From positions 1-37,475 of the forward strand of contig JAQSXG010000003.1 of NCBI GenBank assembly GCA_029256785.1: a stretch of 37,475 nt of DNA, given 5' to 3'. Under the pieces are notes generated by a model. That model was not told where the DNA came from. It worked only from the letters and a program-made list of their open reading frames with translations, and did not search any database. The DNA comes from Neobacillus sp. Lineage in GTDB: Bacteria > Bacillota > Bacilli > Bacillales > Cytobacillaceae. This document shows positions 28,083 to 37,475 of the stretch, one piece after another (within the stretch, counting starts at the first letter, position 1; each line of letters starts with the position of its first letter). A program made the translations under genes and the position numbers.

Positions 28083-30476
28083 CTATACCGGATTGATTCC
28101 CCAGATATGGTCTGCATATTCCTTAATTGTTCGGTCACTTGAAAAATAACCAGCATGGGCAATATTAATAAGGCATTTTCTTTGCCAAACCTGTTGATCC
28201 CTAAAGGTTTCTCCAATTTTCTTTTGAATATCAGCATATGGTGCAAAATCCTTCAGAACAAAGTATTGATCGTTTTCCTCAAGCAAAGAATCAAAAATAG
28301 GTTCAAATTCATTGTACACACCAGGAAAAAAACCATTTACAAGCTGATTTACTGCCTGGCGGATACGGCTATCATGATGATAATACTCTTTAGATTGGTA
28401 ACCACCATGCTGTGTATAGTGGAGAACCTCGTCAGAAGTAAGACCATACGTAAAGATATTCTCATCTCCTACTAATTCATGAATCTCAATATTCGCACCA
28501 TCCAAGGTACCTACTGTTAATGCCCCATTAATCATAAATTTCATATTTCCAGTACCCGATGCTTCTTTACTTGCGGTGGATATTTGTTCACTTAAGTCAG
28601 CAGCGGGGAATACCTTTTCCGCCAGTGAAACACGATAATTTTCCAGGAAAATTACTTTCATTTTATCCCCTATTACTGGATCATTATTAACCTTTTCAGC
28701 AACTGTATTAATTAGTTTTATTATTTTCTTGGCGTAATAATAACCCGGAGAAGCTTTTGCTCCGAAGATGAACACTCGGGGAACAATAGTAAAACTAGAA
28801 TCTTCTTTCATTCGATTATAGAGGTACATAATGTGTAATACCTTTAAAAGCTGTCTTTTATAAGCGTGAAGCCGTTTAACTTGGATATCAAAAATGGCAC
28901 TTGGATTGACCTTAACCCCGTTTTTACTTTGAATGACATCCGTAAGTCTATGCTTGTTTTCATTTTTTATTTTTAAGAGCTGATTTAGAAAGGAAGAATC
29001 ATTTTCATATTTTAGCAACTGTATGAGTTCACTTGGTGAATGGGTCCATGAACTACCGATAGACTCTGAAATTAACGATGATAATCCTGGATTTGACTTT
29101 AATAGCCAACGGCGATGGGCAATTCCATTTGTCTTATTATTAAACTTCTCCGGAAAAAGCAGATAAAACTCCTTCATCTCCCGTTTCTTAAGAATTTCAG
29201 TATGAAGCTTTGCAACTCCATTGACACTGAAACTTCCAACGATAGCCAAATGAGCCATTCTTACAAATCCATCACCAATAATGGCTAACTTCCCTATTCT
29301 TTCCCAGTCACCTGTATACTGTTCCCATAGCTCTCTGCAAAAACGCTCATTAATTTCTTCAACAATCATATAAATCCTCGGTAACAAAGGTTGGAAAATT
29401 CTTATTGGCCATTTTTCTAATGCTTCTGACAATGTCGTATGATTCGTATAGGAAATCGTATGCTTTGTAATATCCCACGCTTGTTCCCATGCAAGACATT
29501 CCTCATCAACCAGAATTCTCATTAGTTCTGGAATAGCCAATACAGGGTGGGTATCGTTTATATGAATACAAACATGTTGATGGAGATCTTTTAAGCTCCC
29601 ATGCTGCTTTCGATATGTTCGAATAATAGACTGAATACTAGCTGATACCAGAAAATACTGTTGCTTTAGCCGCAAGATTTTCCCTTCATCATGGGTATCA
29701 TCAGGATATAAAAGTTCTGAAACTGATTCAGTTTCCCGTTTATATTTTAATATATCTGCATGAAATGGAAATTGCGATGGCTCAGCATTCCAAAGTCTTA
29801 ATGTATTAATAGTATCAGTATTAAAACCAATGACAGGCATGTCGTGAGGAACGGCCATTATTGTTTCTGCATTCAAATGATGAAAGACGAGTCTACCATT
29901 ATCGATTCTTCCCTCAACTTTTCCCCAAAAGGGTATTTTTACAGCGAGGTCAGCTTTGCGGATTTCCCAGACGTTACCGCTCTTTAACCATTGCTCTGGC
30001 AGTTCTACTTGGTAACCGTCAACTATTTTCTGCTCAAACAGCCCGTGTTTGTAGCGAATCCCATGTCCATGCCCTGGAAGATTAAGCGTAGCGAGTGAAT
30101 CTAAAAAACAGGCAGCTAATCTTCCTAATCCGCCATTTCCTAAACCAGCATCTGCTTCTAATTCCTCGAGTTCACTTAAATCTATTCCTAGTTCCTGCAG
30201 TCCTTCTTGAACGGTTCCTTCAATACCTAAATTAATTAAATTTTGCCTCAGGAGTTTCCCTAGTAGGTATTCAATAGAAAGGTAGTATACTTGTTTTCCT
30301 CTTATATAATGATAACGCTCATTTGTTTTAATCCAATCATTACTTACATACTCTCGTATCATATTTCCTAGGGTTTGATAATGATCTCTGTCTGAACTCT
30401 CAGAAAAGCTTTTCCCGCAGACCATTTCAAGTCTTTTTAAAAAGGTATTCTTAAACTCTATTTTACTAGAAAACAT
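28083..30476 (-). CDS. glgP: Glycogen phosphorylase
   Basis: [31 protein letters not shown] motif; ATG 30476 (MFSSKIEFK) preceded by CTCAAGGAGTGAAACCC. Confidence 0.95.
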   Translation of the reverse strand: MFSSKIEFKNTFLKRLEMVCGKSFSESSDRDHYQTLGNMIREYVSNDWIKTNERYHYIRGKQVYYLSIEYLLGKLLRQNLINLGIEGTVQEGLQELGIDLSELEELEADAGLGNGGLGRLAACFLDSLATLNLPGHGHGIRYKHGLFEQKIVDGYQVELPEQWLKSGNVWEIRKADLAVKIPFWGKVEGRIDNGRLVFHHLNAETIMAVPHDMPVIGFNTDTINTLRLWNAEPSQFPFHADILKYKRETESVSELLYPDDTHDEGKILRLKQQYFLVSASIQSIIRTYRKQHGSLKDLHQHVCIHINDTHPVLAIPELMRILVDEECLAWEQAWDITKHTISYTNHTTLSEALEKWPIRIFQPLLPRIYMIVEEINERFCRELWEQYTGDWERIGKLAIIGDGFVRMAHLAIVGSFSVNGVAKLHTEILKKREMKEFYLLFPEKFNNKTNGIAHRRWLLKSNPGLSSLISESIGSSWTHSPSELIQLLKYENDSSFLNQLLKIKNENKHRLTDVIQSKNGVKVNPSAIFDIQVKRLHAYKRQLLKVLHIMYLYNRMKEDSSFTIVPRVFIFGAKASPGYYYAKKIIKLINTVAEKVNNDPVIGDKMKVIFLENYRVSLAEKVFPAADLSEQISTASKEASGTGNMKFMINGALTVGTLDGANIEIHELVGDENIFTYGLTSDEVLHYTQHGGYQSKEYYHHDSRIRQAVNQLVNGFFPGVYNEFEPIFDSLLEENDQYFVLKDFAPYADIQKKIGETFRDQQVWQRKCLINIAHAGYFSSDRTIKEYADHIWGINPV

Positions 30477-31914
30477 GGGTTTCACTCCTTGAGATGAGCT
30501 CAGCATACAGTTGGTTGTACCTAAATGCCGATTGAGCCCAGCTATTATCCCTGTCCATTGCCTTTTGAACGATTGTTTCCCATGCATCGTCATGATAATA
30601 ACTTAATGCCCTTTTTATTGTATAAAGCATATCATGGGCATTAAAGTGCTTAAAAGAAAACCCATTTCCTTCCGCTGTATGCTCATTCCACGATTGGACT
30701 GTGTCATTAAGGCCGCCTGTTTCCCTAACGATTGGAACAGCACCATATTTCATTGCAATTAACTGACCTAAGCCGCAAGGCTCAAAGCGCGAAGGCATTA
30801 AAAACAAGTCAGCCCCAGCATATAGTTTATGAGCAAGACTCTCATTAAAACCGATTTGTACCTTTAATTTTTCAGGATAAATATTTGCCGCTTGTCGTAA
30901 ATATTCTTCGTACTCATAATCACCAGTACCAAGAACGATAAGTTGCAAATCTTCCTGTAAAATTTCTCGGAGAACATTTTTAACGAGATCCAAACCTTTT
31001 TGTTTAGTTAGTCTAGTTATCATCACCATTAACGGTGTTTCAGGGTTTTCAGGTAACCCAAAATGCTTTTGAACTTCTTTTTTATTTACACATTTTTTAG
31101 CAAAGTCTTTTGGAGAATAGGTTTGATAAATGAACGGGTCAATGGCTGGATTATAAAAATCCTCATCAATCCCATTTAATATTCCAAACAAATCTTCTCC
31201 TCTTGTTTTCAATAAACCATCGAGTTTTTCACCATATTCGACACTTTGTATCTCCTGCTTATAGGTTGGGCTAACCGTCGTAATTTTGTCGGCTGCTACA
31301 AGTGCCCCCTTCATAAAATTAATATTTCCGTAAAACTCTAAATGCTCTGGGTGAAATAGCTTGTAATCCAACCCTAACAAGTCTCCTAAGGTTTCTTTAG
31401 GAAAAATCCCTTGGAATTGTAAGTTATGAATGGTAAATACAGTTCGAATGAAACCATACCCCTTGCGGTTGTAATACTCCATCCTTAACAAGAAGGGAAT
31501 CATTGCCGTATGCCAATCATGACAATGCAAAACATCCGGATAAAAGTCGAGATGTGCTAATGCTTCCAGGACAGCCCGATTGAAGTAAGAAAACCTTTCC
31601 CCATCATCAAAATATCCATAAAGTCCATCCCGCTTAAAGTAGTACTCATTATCGATGAAATAATAAGTAATATCTTTATAGCTGAGTTCTTCGATTCCAC
31701 AGTACTGATTTCTCCAACCAACCGGAACGGTAAAATCCTTTATCTTTTTCATTTTACTTTTGTAGCTCTCTGCGATGGATCCATATTTAGGGAGCATGAC
31801 CCTGATATCAGTACCAAGACTCCTCAGTTCTTTCGGGAGAGAGCCTGCAACATCTGCAAGTCCCCCGGATTTAGCAAACGGTCCGCACTCGGATACAGCA
31901 AATAATACTTTCAC
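30466..31914 (-). CDS. glgA: Glycogen synthase (ADP-glucose)
   Basis: [17 protein letters not shown]-terminus, GT5 motifs, operon context. Confidence 0.95.
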   Translation of the reverse strand: MKVLFAVSECGPFAKSGGLADVAGSLPKELRSLGTDIRVMLPKYGSIAESYKSKMKKIKDFTVPVGWRNQYCGIEELSYKDITYYFIDNEYYFKRDGLYGYFDDGERFSYFNRAVLEALAHLDFYPDVLHCHDWHTAMIPFLLRMEYYNRKGYGFIRTVFTIHNLQFQGIFPKETLGDLLGLDYKLFHPEHLEFYGNINFMKGALVAADKITTVSPTYKQEIQSVEYGEKLDGLLKTRGEDLFGILNGIDEDFYNPAIDPFIYQTYSPKDFAKKCVNKKEVQKHFGLPENPETPLMVMITRLTKQKGLDLVKNVLREILQEDLQLIVLGTGDYEYEEYLRQAANIYPEKLKVQIGFNESLAHKLYAGADLFLMPSRFEPCGLGQLIAMKYGAVPIVRETGGLNDTVQSWNEHTAEGNGFSFKHFNAHDMLYTIKRALSYYHDDAWETIVQKAMDRDNSWAQSAFRYNQLYAELISRSETHVF

Positions 31915-32942
31915 GTGTTCATCAGCGCTCCTTGTTTCGTACCTTTTCTAACAACAAACGGGGATGCCACTGACCCCTTCAAAATGGTTCCAGCCTCAAC
32001 TTTTACATCTTTATCAAGAATAACTGAATCAAGGTAACAGTCCTCTTCAATATGACACTTTTGCATAATGATACAATTTTTTATAACTGCACCTTTGCCA
32101 ATTTTAACACCTCTGGAAATGATACTATTTTCAACAGCACCACTTATTAAACAGCCGTTAGCAATCATCGCATTTTTTACAAGTGAACCCTTAAGATAAC
32201 GAGTCGGTGGCTCATCTTTTACCTTAGTAATAATAGGCTGGTCTTTTAAGAATAATTGCTTCCATACCTCTGAATTCAACAAATTCATGCTAGTAGAAAA
32301 GTAGTTTTCTATGGAATTGATCATCATGGTATATCCAGAATACTCATAGCGACAAATAGAGTAGAGATTATCAAGGTCATTTACTACATCCCTCATGCAC
32401 GTATATCCTGTTTCATGTCTAGTTTCAATTAATTTAATCAATAAGGAGGTTTTGACTAAATACATATCTAGGGAATGACCATCTTTGTGATAAATTTCGG
32501 TGATATCACAATTTGAATCCATATGCCAATCCAATATCGGTCTAAAGCTCATATTAGAAACAGTATAACAATTTGTAATGATTGAATACTCCTGAGTACT
32601 GCGATAGAAAAAATCTATATTGGCACCAAATTGTTCAAATGAACCAATTTTATTATTATCATAGTCGACAATTGGTGATGGGAAAAAGAAAAGCCCATCT
32701 CGCTTGCGATTCAAATCCCAATTTTTCCCTGATCCAAGGTGATCCATTAATGAACGGTATATCATTTTTGGAAAAATTGCTACACTCCGAATTCCCGAGT
32801 TGACCATATTCGATAGTACAAAATCAATAATACGATAACGTCCTGCAAATGGAAGTGCGGCCAATGAACGGTGGATCAAAAGTTCCTCTAAATCATCATG
32901 ATATGTGGTTGCATCTATAACACCTAATAGCTTTCTTTTCAT
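31911..32942 (-). CDS. glgD: Glucose-1-phosphate adenylyltransferase regulatory subunit GlgD
   Basis: GlgC paralogue lacking the full GGxGxRL motif ([20 protein letters not shown]), between glgC and glgA. Confidence 0.92.
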   Translation of the reverse strand: MKRKLLGVIDATTYHDDLEELLIHRSLAALPFAGRYRIIDFVLSNMVNSGIRSVAIFPKMIYRSLMDHLGSGKNWDLNRKRDGLFFFPSPIVDYDNNKIGSFEQFGANIDFFYRSTQEYSIITNCYTVSNMSFRPILDWHMDSNCDITEIYHKDGHSLDMYLVKTSLLIKLIETRHETGYTCMRDVVNDLDNLYSICRYEYSGYTMMINSIENYFSTSMNLLNSEVWKQLFLKDQPIITKVKDEPPTRYLKGSLVKNAMIANGCLISGAVENSIISRGVKIGKGAVIKNCIIMQKCHIEEDCYLDSVILDKDVKVEAGTILKGSVASPFVVRKGTKQGALMNT

Positions 32943-33034
32943 TCCCGAGTCCCTCCCAAAAATTTAGCCTTAGACACCGCCTGATTATATTTTTGTGGGT
33001 GCCCTAAGCTGGACACTTCCAAAGCTTTATTCTT

Positions 33035-34180
33035 CTATTTTACTGGATATAGATCACTCAACATTTCCTCTGTTACAAGAATAATTTCATTATCTAAAGA
33101 ACGAATAATCGTTCCGTCCGGGATAGTGACATTACAAGGCACAATCACCTTTTCAATTTTGACGTTCTTTCCAATGGTTGCATCGGGCATAATAACAGAT
33201 TCTCTAATAATTGAGCCTTTTCCAACACTAACTCCTTGAAATAGCACAGATTTATCAATATCTCCTTCAATCGTACAGCCTTCATTAATTAGCGACTCTT
33301 TAACAATTGCTTCAGAGGAAATATACTGTGGAGGCTGATTAGGATTGACTGAATAGATCCTCCAATCATGATCAAATAAATCTAATGTACATTCATCATT
33401 TAATAGATCCATATTTGCTTCCCATAGGCTTTGTACTGTACCGACATCTTTCCAATAGCCTTTAAATGGATAGGCATATAATTTCTTCTTTTCCTCTAAA
33501 AGTCTGGGGATGATATCCTTACCAAAATCATGGCTCGAGCTTGCAGTTCTAGCATCCATTTCTAAGTATTCTTTTAGTACATTCCAGCTAAAAATGTAAA
33601 TGCCCATAGATGCAAGGTTATTCTTTGGATTTGCAGGCTTTTCCTCAAATTCTGTTACTCTCATATCCTCATTCGTATTCATAATTCCAAACCTACTTGC
33701 TTCGGCCCAAGGGACCTCGATTAAGGAAATAGTAACATCTGACCGCTGTTCAATATGATATTCCAACATACTTTCGTAATTCATTTTGTAGATATGATCG
33801 CCTGAAAGGATTAATACATATTCCGGCTGATACTGCTTTAGGTAATTAAGGTTCTGATAAATGGCGCTTGCCGTACCTGTATACCATTTAACCTCTGAGG
33901 ACTCACTGTATGGAGGTAATACGGTTACTCCTCCATCCTTACGGTCAAGGTCCCATGCACTTCCAATCCCAATGTAGGAGTTCAGAAGTAACGGCTGGTA
34001 CTGTGTTAAAACCCCAACAGTATCAATTCCAGAATTAGCACAGTTGCTCAAAGTAAAATCAATGATTCTATATTTACCGCCAAAAGGAACAGCTGGCTTC
34101 GCTAGATCTTTCGTTAACGAATTTAGCCTACTTCCTTTCCCTCCTGCTAAAAGCATGGCTACGCACTTTTTCTTTACCAT
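33035..34180 (-). CDS. glgC: Glucose-1-phosphate adenylyltransferase
   Basis: [34 protein letters not shown]. Confidence 0.96.
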   Translation of the reverse strand: MVKKKCVAMLLAGGKGSRLNSLTKDLAKPAVPFGGKYRIIDFTLSNCANSGIDTVGVLTQYQPLLLNSYIGIGSAWDLDRKDGGVTVLPPYSESSEVKWYTGTASAIYQNLNYLKQYQPEYVLILSGDHIYKMNYESMLEYHIEQRSDVTISLIEVPWAEASRFGIMNTNEDMRVTEFEEKPANPKNNLASMGIYIFSWNVLKEYLEMDARTASSSHDFGKDIIPRLLEEKKKLYAYPFKGYWKDVGTVQSLWEANMDLLNDECTLDLFDHDWRIYSVNPNQPPQYISSEAIVKESLINEGCTIEGDIDKSVLFQGVSVGKGSIIRESVIMPDATIGKNVKIEKVIVPCNVTIPDGTIIRSLDNEIILVTEEMLSDLYPVK

Positions 34181-36068
34181 TACCCACTCTCTCCCTTCGT
34201 TTATTTACTTTCCGAATGACTTGAAAACCATAAGGTGGAATGACCACTTCAATTGAAAAGGGGTATCCATGAAACGGGTCTTCTAAGGCCCTAATTGTTT
34301 TTTTATTAACATTGCCGGCACCGCCATATTCCTCTAGATCACTTGTAAAAGTCTCACGGAACTCACCTGGAACAGGTACACCGATTTTATAATCTGTATA
34401 GCTAATGCCTGTAAAGTTACAAAGTATGATTAAGAAATCATCTACATTTTTTCCTTTACGTATAAAAGAAAAAATTGATTGTTCTCGATTATTTGGGTCA
34501 ATCCATTCAAATCCATTCTGTAAATGATCGAGCTCGTAGAGGGCTTTTGACCGTTTATAGAACTTTGTTAATTGCTTAACATAGCTATTTACTTTTAGGT
34601 GCATTTCATAATCTAATAAATGCCAATCCAATTGCTCTTTATCCTTCCATTCAGAAAATTGCCCTATTTCATATCCCATGAAAAGATGCTTTTTACCTGG
34701 ATGTGCAAACATAAACCCTAGAAATAAACGCAGCTGAGCGAACTTTTCCCAATAATCACCAGGCATTTTATCCAGTAATGACTTTTTTCCATGAACCACT
34801 TCATCATGTGAAATTGGAAGCATGAAATTTTCTGAAAAGGCATATAGGAGAGAAAATGTAACTTTGGAATGAACACTAGAGCGGGAATTTGGTGGAGTTT
34901 CTACATACTCCAAAATGTCATTCATCCAGCCCATGTTCCACTTATAATCAAAACCTAAGCCGCCATAATGTACGGGTACAGTCACATGTGGAAAGTCAGT
35001 TGAATCTTCACCGATCATTAAAAATGAGGGATCATACTCATGAACCTCTTTGTTTAACTTTTTTAAAAAAGCGAGACCTAAAGGATTTTCTTGTTTTTCA
35101 GCAGAATTTGGCCAATAAATAATGTTTGCCACTGCATCCATCCTAAATCCATCAATATGAAAATACTCCATCCAAAATATTGCGTTTGAAATAAGAAAAC
35201 TTTGAACCTCTCCTCTACCTAGGTCAAAGTTGGCCGTTCCCCAGACTACGTTTTCTCTTGCACTCTCGTTGCTATACGAGTATATATGGGACCCATCAAA
35301 TTTGTATAAACCATGTGCATCCTTACAAAAATGCCCCGGCACACAATCAAGGATGACACCAATTCCATTCAGATGACACGCGTCAACAAAAGACATTAAA
35401 TCCTCCGGGCTACCATAACGAGAAGTTGCCGAAAAATAACCCGTTCCCTGGTATCCCCAAGATATATCAAGTGGATGCTCGATTAGCGGCAATAATTCAA
35501 TATGAGTGAACCCATGTTCAACCACATATGGAATAAGTTCTGATGCCATTTCTGTATATGATAAGAACTCCCCGTCTAAATGTTTCTTCCAGGAGCCCAA
35601 ATGGACCTCATAAATGATTTGGGGTTCAGAGAGGAAATTTCTTTTCTCTCTTTGTTGAATCCAAAGATTATCTTGCCAGTGGAAATTTTTTATAGAGTAC
35701 ACAATCGAAGCAGTATTTGGCCTAACTTCTGATAAAAAAGCAAATGGATCGGCTTTTAAAATTTTTTCTCCTTGGGCTGAAATTATTTCATATTTGTATA
35801 AGCAGCCTTCCATGTTCTGATTAACAATTAGAATCCAGACACCTTCTTTGTTTATCCTTTGTAGATCATAACCTTCTCCATTCCAGCCATTAAAATCTCC
35901 TACAAGTCTTACCTTTATTGCGTTTGGTGCCCACACACAAAATCTGGTGACAACCATTTCAGAATTCCTCAATAAATGGGCACCAAATAACTGATGACTT
36001 TGAAAAAGATTTCCTTCATGAAATAAATGCAACTGATAATCTGTAGGAAATAAAGTATTTACTACCAT
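34128..36068 (-). CDS. glgB: 1,4-alpha-glucan branching enzyme
   Basis: GH13 motifs ([31 protein letters not shown]); start ATG 36068 proposed (GAGG upstream), 36080 or 36104 are alternatives. Confidence 0.93.
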   Translation of the reverse strand: MVVNTLFPTDYQLHLFHEGNLFQSHQLFGAHLLRNSEMVVTRFCVWAPNAIKVRLVGDFNGWNGEGYDLQRINKEGVWILIVNQNMEGCLYKYEIISAQGEKILKADPFAFLSEVRPNTASIVYSIKNFHWQDNLWIQQREKRNFLSEPQIIYEVHLGSWKKHLDGEFLSYTEMASELIPYVVEHGFTHIELLPLIEHPLDISWGYQGTGYFSATSRYGSPEDLMSFVDACHLNGIGVILDCVPGHFCKDAHGLYKFDGSHIYSYSNESARENVVWGTANFDLGRGEVQSFLISNAIFWMEYFHIDGFRMDAVANIIYWPNSAEKQENPLGLAFLKKLNKEVHEYDPSFLMIGEDSTDFPHVTVPVHYGGLGFDYKWNMGWMNDILEYVETPPNSRSSVHSKVTFSLLYAFSENFMLPISHDEVVHGKKSLLDKMPGDYWEKFAQLRLFLGFMFAHPGKKHLFMGYEIGQFSEWKDKEQLDWHLLDYEMHLKVNSYVKQLTKFYKRSKALYELDHLQNGFEWIDPNNREQSIFSFIRKGKNVDDFLIILCNFTGISYTDYKIGVPVPGEFRETFTSDLEEYGGAGNVNKKTIRALEDPFHGYPFSIEVVIPPYGFQVIRKVNKRRERVGNGKEKVRSHAFSRRERK

Positions 36069-36338
36069 TGCTAACCTCATCCTCAATGAAAATATATATT
36101 TCAAAGGTTAATTATAAGTCCAATTTTCATATATTCCTCATGAAACTTTTTTATCTTTTCTGACAATTGGTGATAAAATGCACTAAGGTTTACTGTTTTT
36201 CCATGCATTTCAACAAAAAACGACATGATTTTTATCATCTAATGACAAGAATATCTAAAGTTTTTTTAGTTTTTTATGTTAAAAATATTATTTGAATTGT
36301 GAGAAAAGTCACTACCATTGCTTTGAATTTCCGGATAA

Positions 36339-36354
36339 ATGTAAGCGTTATCAA
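36339..36354. promoter_or_regulatory. CcpA cre-like site upstream of the glg operon
   Basis: ATGTAAGCGTTATCAA fits WTGNNARCGNWWWCAW on both strands. Confidence 0.6.
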
Positions 36355-36493
36355 CGTTTTTTTCTGATAGAAGAATATCAAAGAGTTATATTAGAATAGA
36401 GAAAAAGTAGCGGAGTAAGTATTACTGACTGTAAAAAATTACTAGTATTTAGTAAGCAGTTAATTGCTATGATTCTACGATTATTGTTAAAAT

Positions 36494-36528
36494 ACGAAAA
36501 AGACTGATGACATATGTCATCAGTCTTT
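36494..36528 (-). terminator. Terminator of the tRNA operon
   Basis: Perfect 30-nt palindrome AAAGACTGATGACATATGTCATCAGTCTTT followed on the minus strand by TTCGTATTTT. Confidence 0.8.
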
Positions 36529-36538
36529 AAATAAAATA

Positions 36539-36610
36539 TGACCCCTACGGGATTCGAACCCGTGTTACCTCCGTGAAAGGGAGGTGTCTTAACCACTTGA
36601 CCAAGGGGCC
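36539..36610 (-). tRNA. tRNA-Glu (UUC)
   Basis: Minus strand GGCCCCTTGGTCAAGTGGTTAAGACACCTCCCTTTCACGGAGGTAACACGGGTTCGAATCCCGTAGGGGTCA; no encoded CCA. Confidence 0.97.
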
Positions 36611-36618
36611 TAAAATAA

Positions 36619-36709
36619 TGGCGGAGAAGGAGGGATTTGAACCCTCGCGCCGGTTACCCGACCTACACCCTTAGCAGGGGCGCCTCTTCAGCCTCTTGAG
36701 TACTTCCCC
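36619..36709 (-). tRNA. tRNA-Ser (GCU)
   Basis: Cloverleaf with long variable arm, anticodon loop CTGCTAA, encoded CCA. Confidence 0.97.
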
Positions 36710-36715
36710 AAAATA

Positions 36716-36790
36716 TGGCTCCGCAGGTAGGACTCGAACCTACGACCGATCGGTTAACAGCCGATAGCTCTACCACTGAGCTACTGCGGA
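36716..36790 (-). tRNA. tRNA-Asn (GUU)
   Basis: Minus strand TCCGCAGTAGCTCAGTGGTAGAGCTATCGGCTGTTAACCGATCGGTCGTAGGTTCGAGTCCTACCTGCGGAGCCA. Confidence 0.97.
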
Positions 36791-36803
36791 ATAATATAAT
36801 AAA

Positions 36804-36877
<74 letters not shown>

Positions 36878-36882
36878 TTAAT

Positions 36883-36956
36883 TGGAGCGGGTGAAGAGAA
36901 TCGAACTCTCATCATCAGCTTGGAAGGCTGAGGTTTTACCACTAAACTACACCCGC
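36883..36956 (-). tRNA. tRNA-Gly (UCC)
   Basis: Minus strand GCGGGTGTAGTTTAGTGGTAAAACCTCAGCCTTCCAAGCTGATGATGAGAGTTCGATTCTCTTCACCCGCTCCA. Confidence 0.97.
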
Positions 36957-36963
36957 AATATAA

Positions 36964-37040
36964 TGGGGCGACTGATGGGAATCGAACCCACGAATGCCTG
37001 AACCACAATCAGGTGCGTTAACCACTTCGCCACAATCGCC
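36964..37040 (-). tRNA. tRNA-His (GUG)
   Basis: Minus strand GGCGATTGTGGCGAAGTGGTTAACGCACCTGATTGTGGTTCAGGCATTCGTGGGTTCGATTCCCATCAGTCGCCCCA. Confidence 0.97.
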
Positions 37041-37065
37041 ACTATACTAATATTCTTCTAAAAAA

Positions 37066-37141
37066 TGGTGGCTCAGGACGGAATCGAACCGCCGACACAA
37101 GGATTTTCAGTCCTTTGCTCTACCGACTGAGCTACTGAGCC
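37066..37141 (-). tRNA. tRNA-Phe (GAA)
   Basis: Minus strand GGCTCAGTAGCTCAGTCGGTAGAGCAAAGGACTGAAAATCCTTGTGTCGGCGGTTCGATTCCGTCCTGAGCCACCA. Confidence 0.97.
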
Positions 37142-37179
37142 ATAACTTAAATTGTTTCCTAAACCTTTATTACTTAGGA

Positions 37180-37276
37180 TCCTTTGCTCAAAAAACCTTA
37201 CGGTTTTTCTCGCAGATTGCCATAGATGCAATTCGGAGAAGCGAGCAATCTGCTCTACCGACTGAGCTACTGAGCC
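37180..37276 (-). pseudogene. Truncated tRNA-Phe copy interrupted by a 61-bp hairpin-rich insert
   Basis: 37251-37281 is identical to 37116-37146 (31 bp covering the tRNA-Phe 5' acceptor/D-arm plus 5' flank); after the insert, TCCTTTGCTC at 37180-37189 again matches tRNA-Phe 37111-37120. Confidence 0.75.
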
Positions 37277-37307
37277 ATAACATTTAATGTTTGCCATTTA
37301 AATAAAA

Positions 37308-37384
37308 TGGCGGTCCGGACGGGACTCGAACCCGCGACCTCCTGCGTGACAGGCAGGCATTCTAACCAACTTAACTACCGGACC
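37308..37384 (-). tRNA. tRNA-Asp (GUC)
   Basis: Minus strand GGTCCGGTAGTTAAGTTGGTTAGAATGCCTGCCTGTCACGCAGGAGGTCGCGGGTTCGAGTCCCGTCCGGACCGCCA. Confidence 0.97.
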
Positions 37385-37422
37385 AAAGTTTTTTCAAGTG
37401 TATTTCTTGAAAATAACTTAAT

Positions 37423-37475
<53 letters not shown>

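Noticed and set aside
36378-36596. 72-aa ORF MVKTPPFHGGNTGSNPVGV...
   Set aside because: Begins inside tRNA-Glu and crosses the tRNA operon terminator; spurious.
37073-37297. 74-aa ORF YGSVAQSVEQ...
   Set aside because: Translation of tRNA-Phe, its fragment and part of the spacer; a classic tRNA-derived false ORF.

Overview
This is an ordinary Bacillus-type (Bacillaceae) chromosomal segment. Its gene order resembles the ytqA-metK-pckA-luxS-men-glg region of B. subtilis. From left to right it holds: the ytqA 3' end and ytqB; ytpB/ytpA; ytoA; asnB; metK with a SAM-I (S-box) leader; pckA; an ECF sigma factor with a membrane-anchored putative anti-sigma factor; ytmB/ytmA; an ABC transporter (ytlA/C/D-like); ytkD; small conserved ORFs; luxS; yidD; a beta-carbonic anhydrase; a ZnuA-type zinc lipoprotein; a DUF1540 protein; the menFDHBEC operon with divergent menA; the glgBCDAP operon; and a minus-strand tRNA cluster (reading along the plus strand: Glu, Ser, Asn, Ile, Gly, His, Phe, a Phe-like fragment, Asp, and fMet, which is cut by the window edge). 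I found no CRISPR array, transposase, prophage or defence system. The strongest unexplained signals are: (1) six ATTCCGCG-like octamers at an exact 21-bp period between ytoA and asnB; (2) a truncated tRNA-Phe copy interrupted by a 61-bp hairpin-rich insert flanked by 5-bp direct repeats; (3) an intrinsic terminator inside the men operon; (4) an orphan znuA-like gene with two Zur-box-like sequences; (5) an apparently inserted ECF sigma/anti-sigma pair with a matching ECF-type promoter. All family assignments come from recognising protein motifs and gene context; no searches were run.
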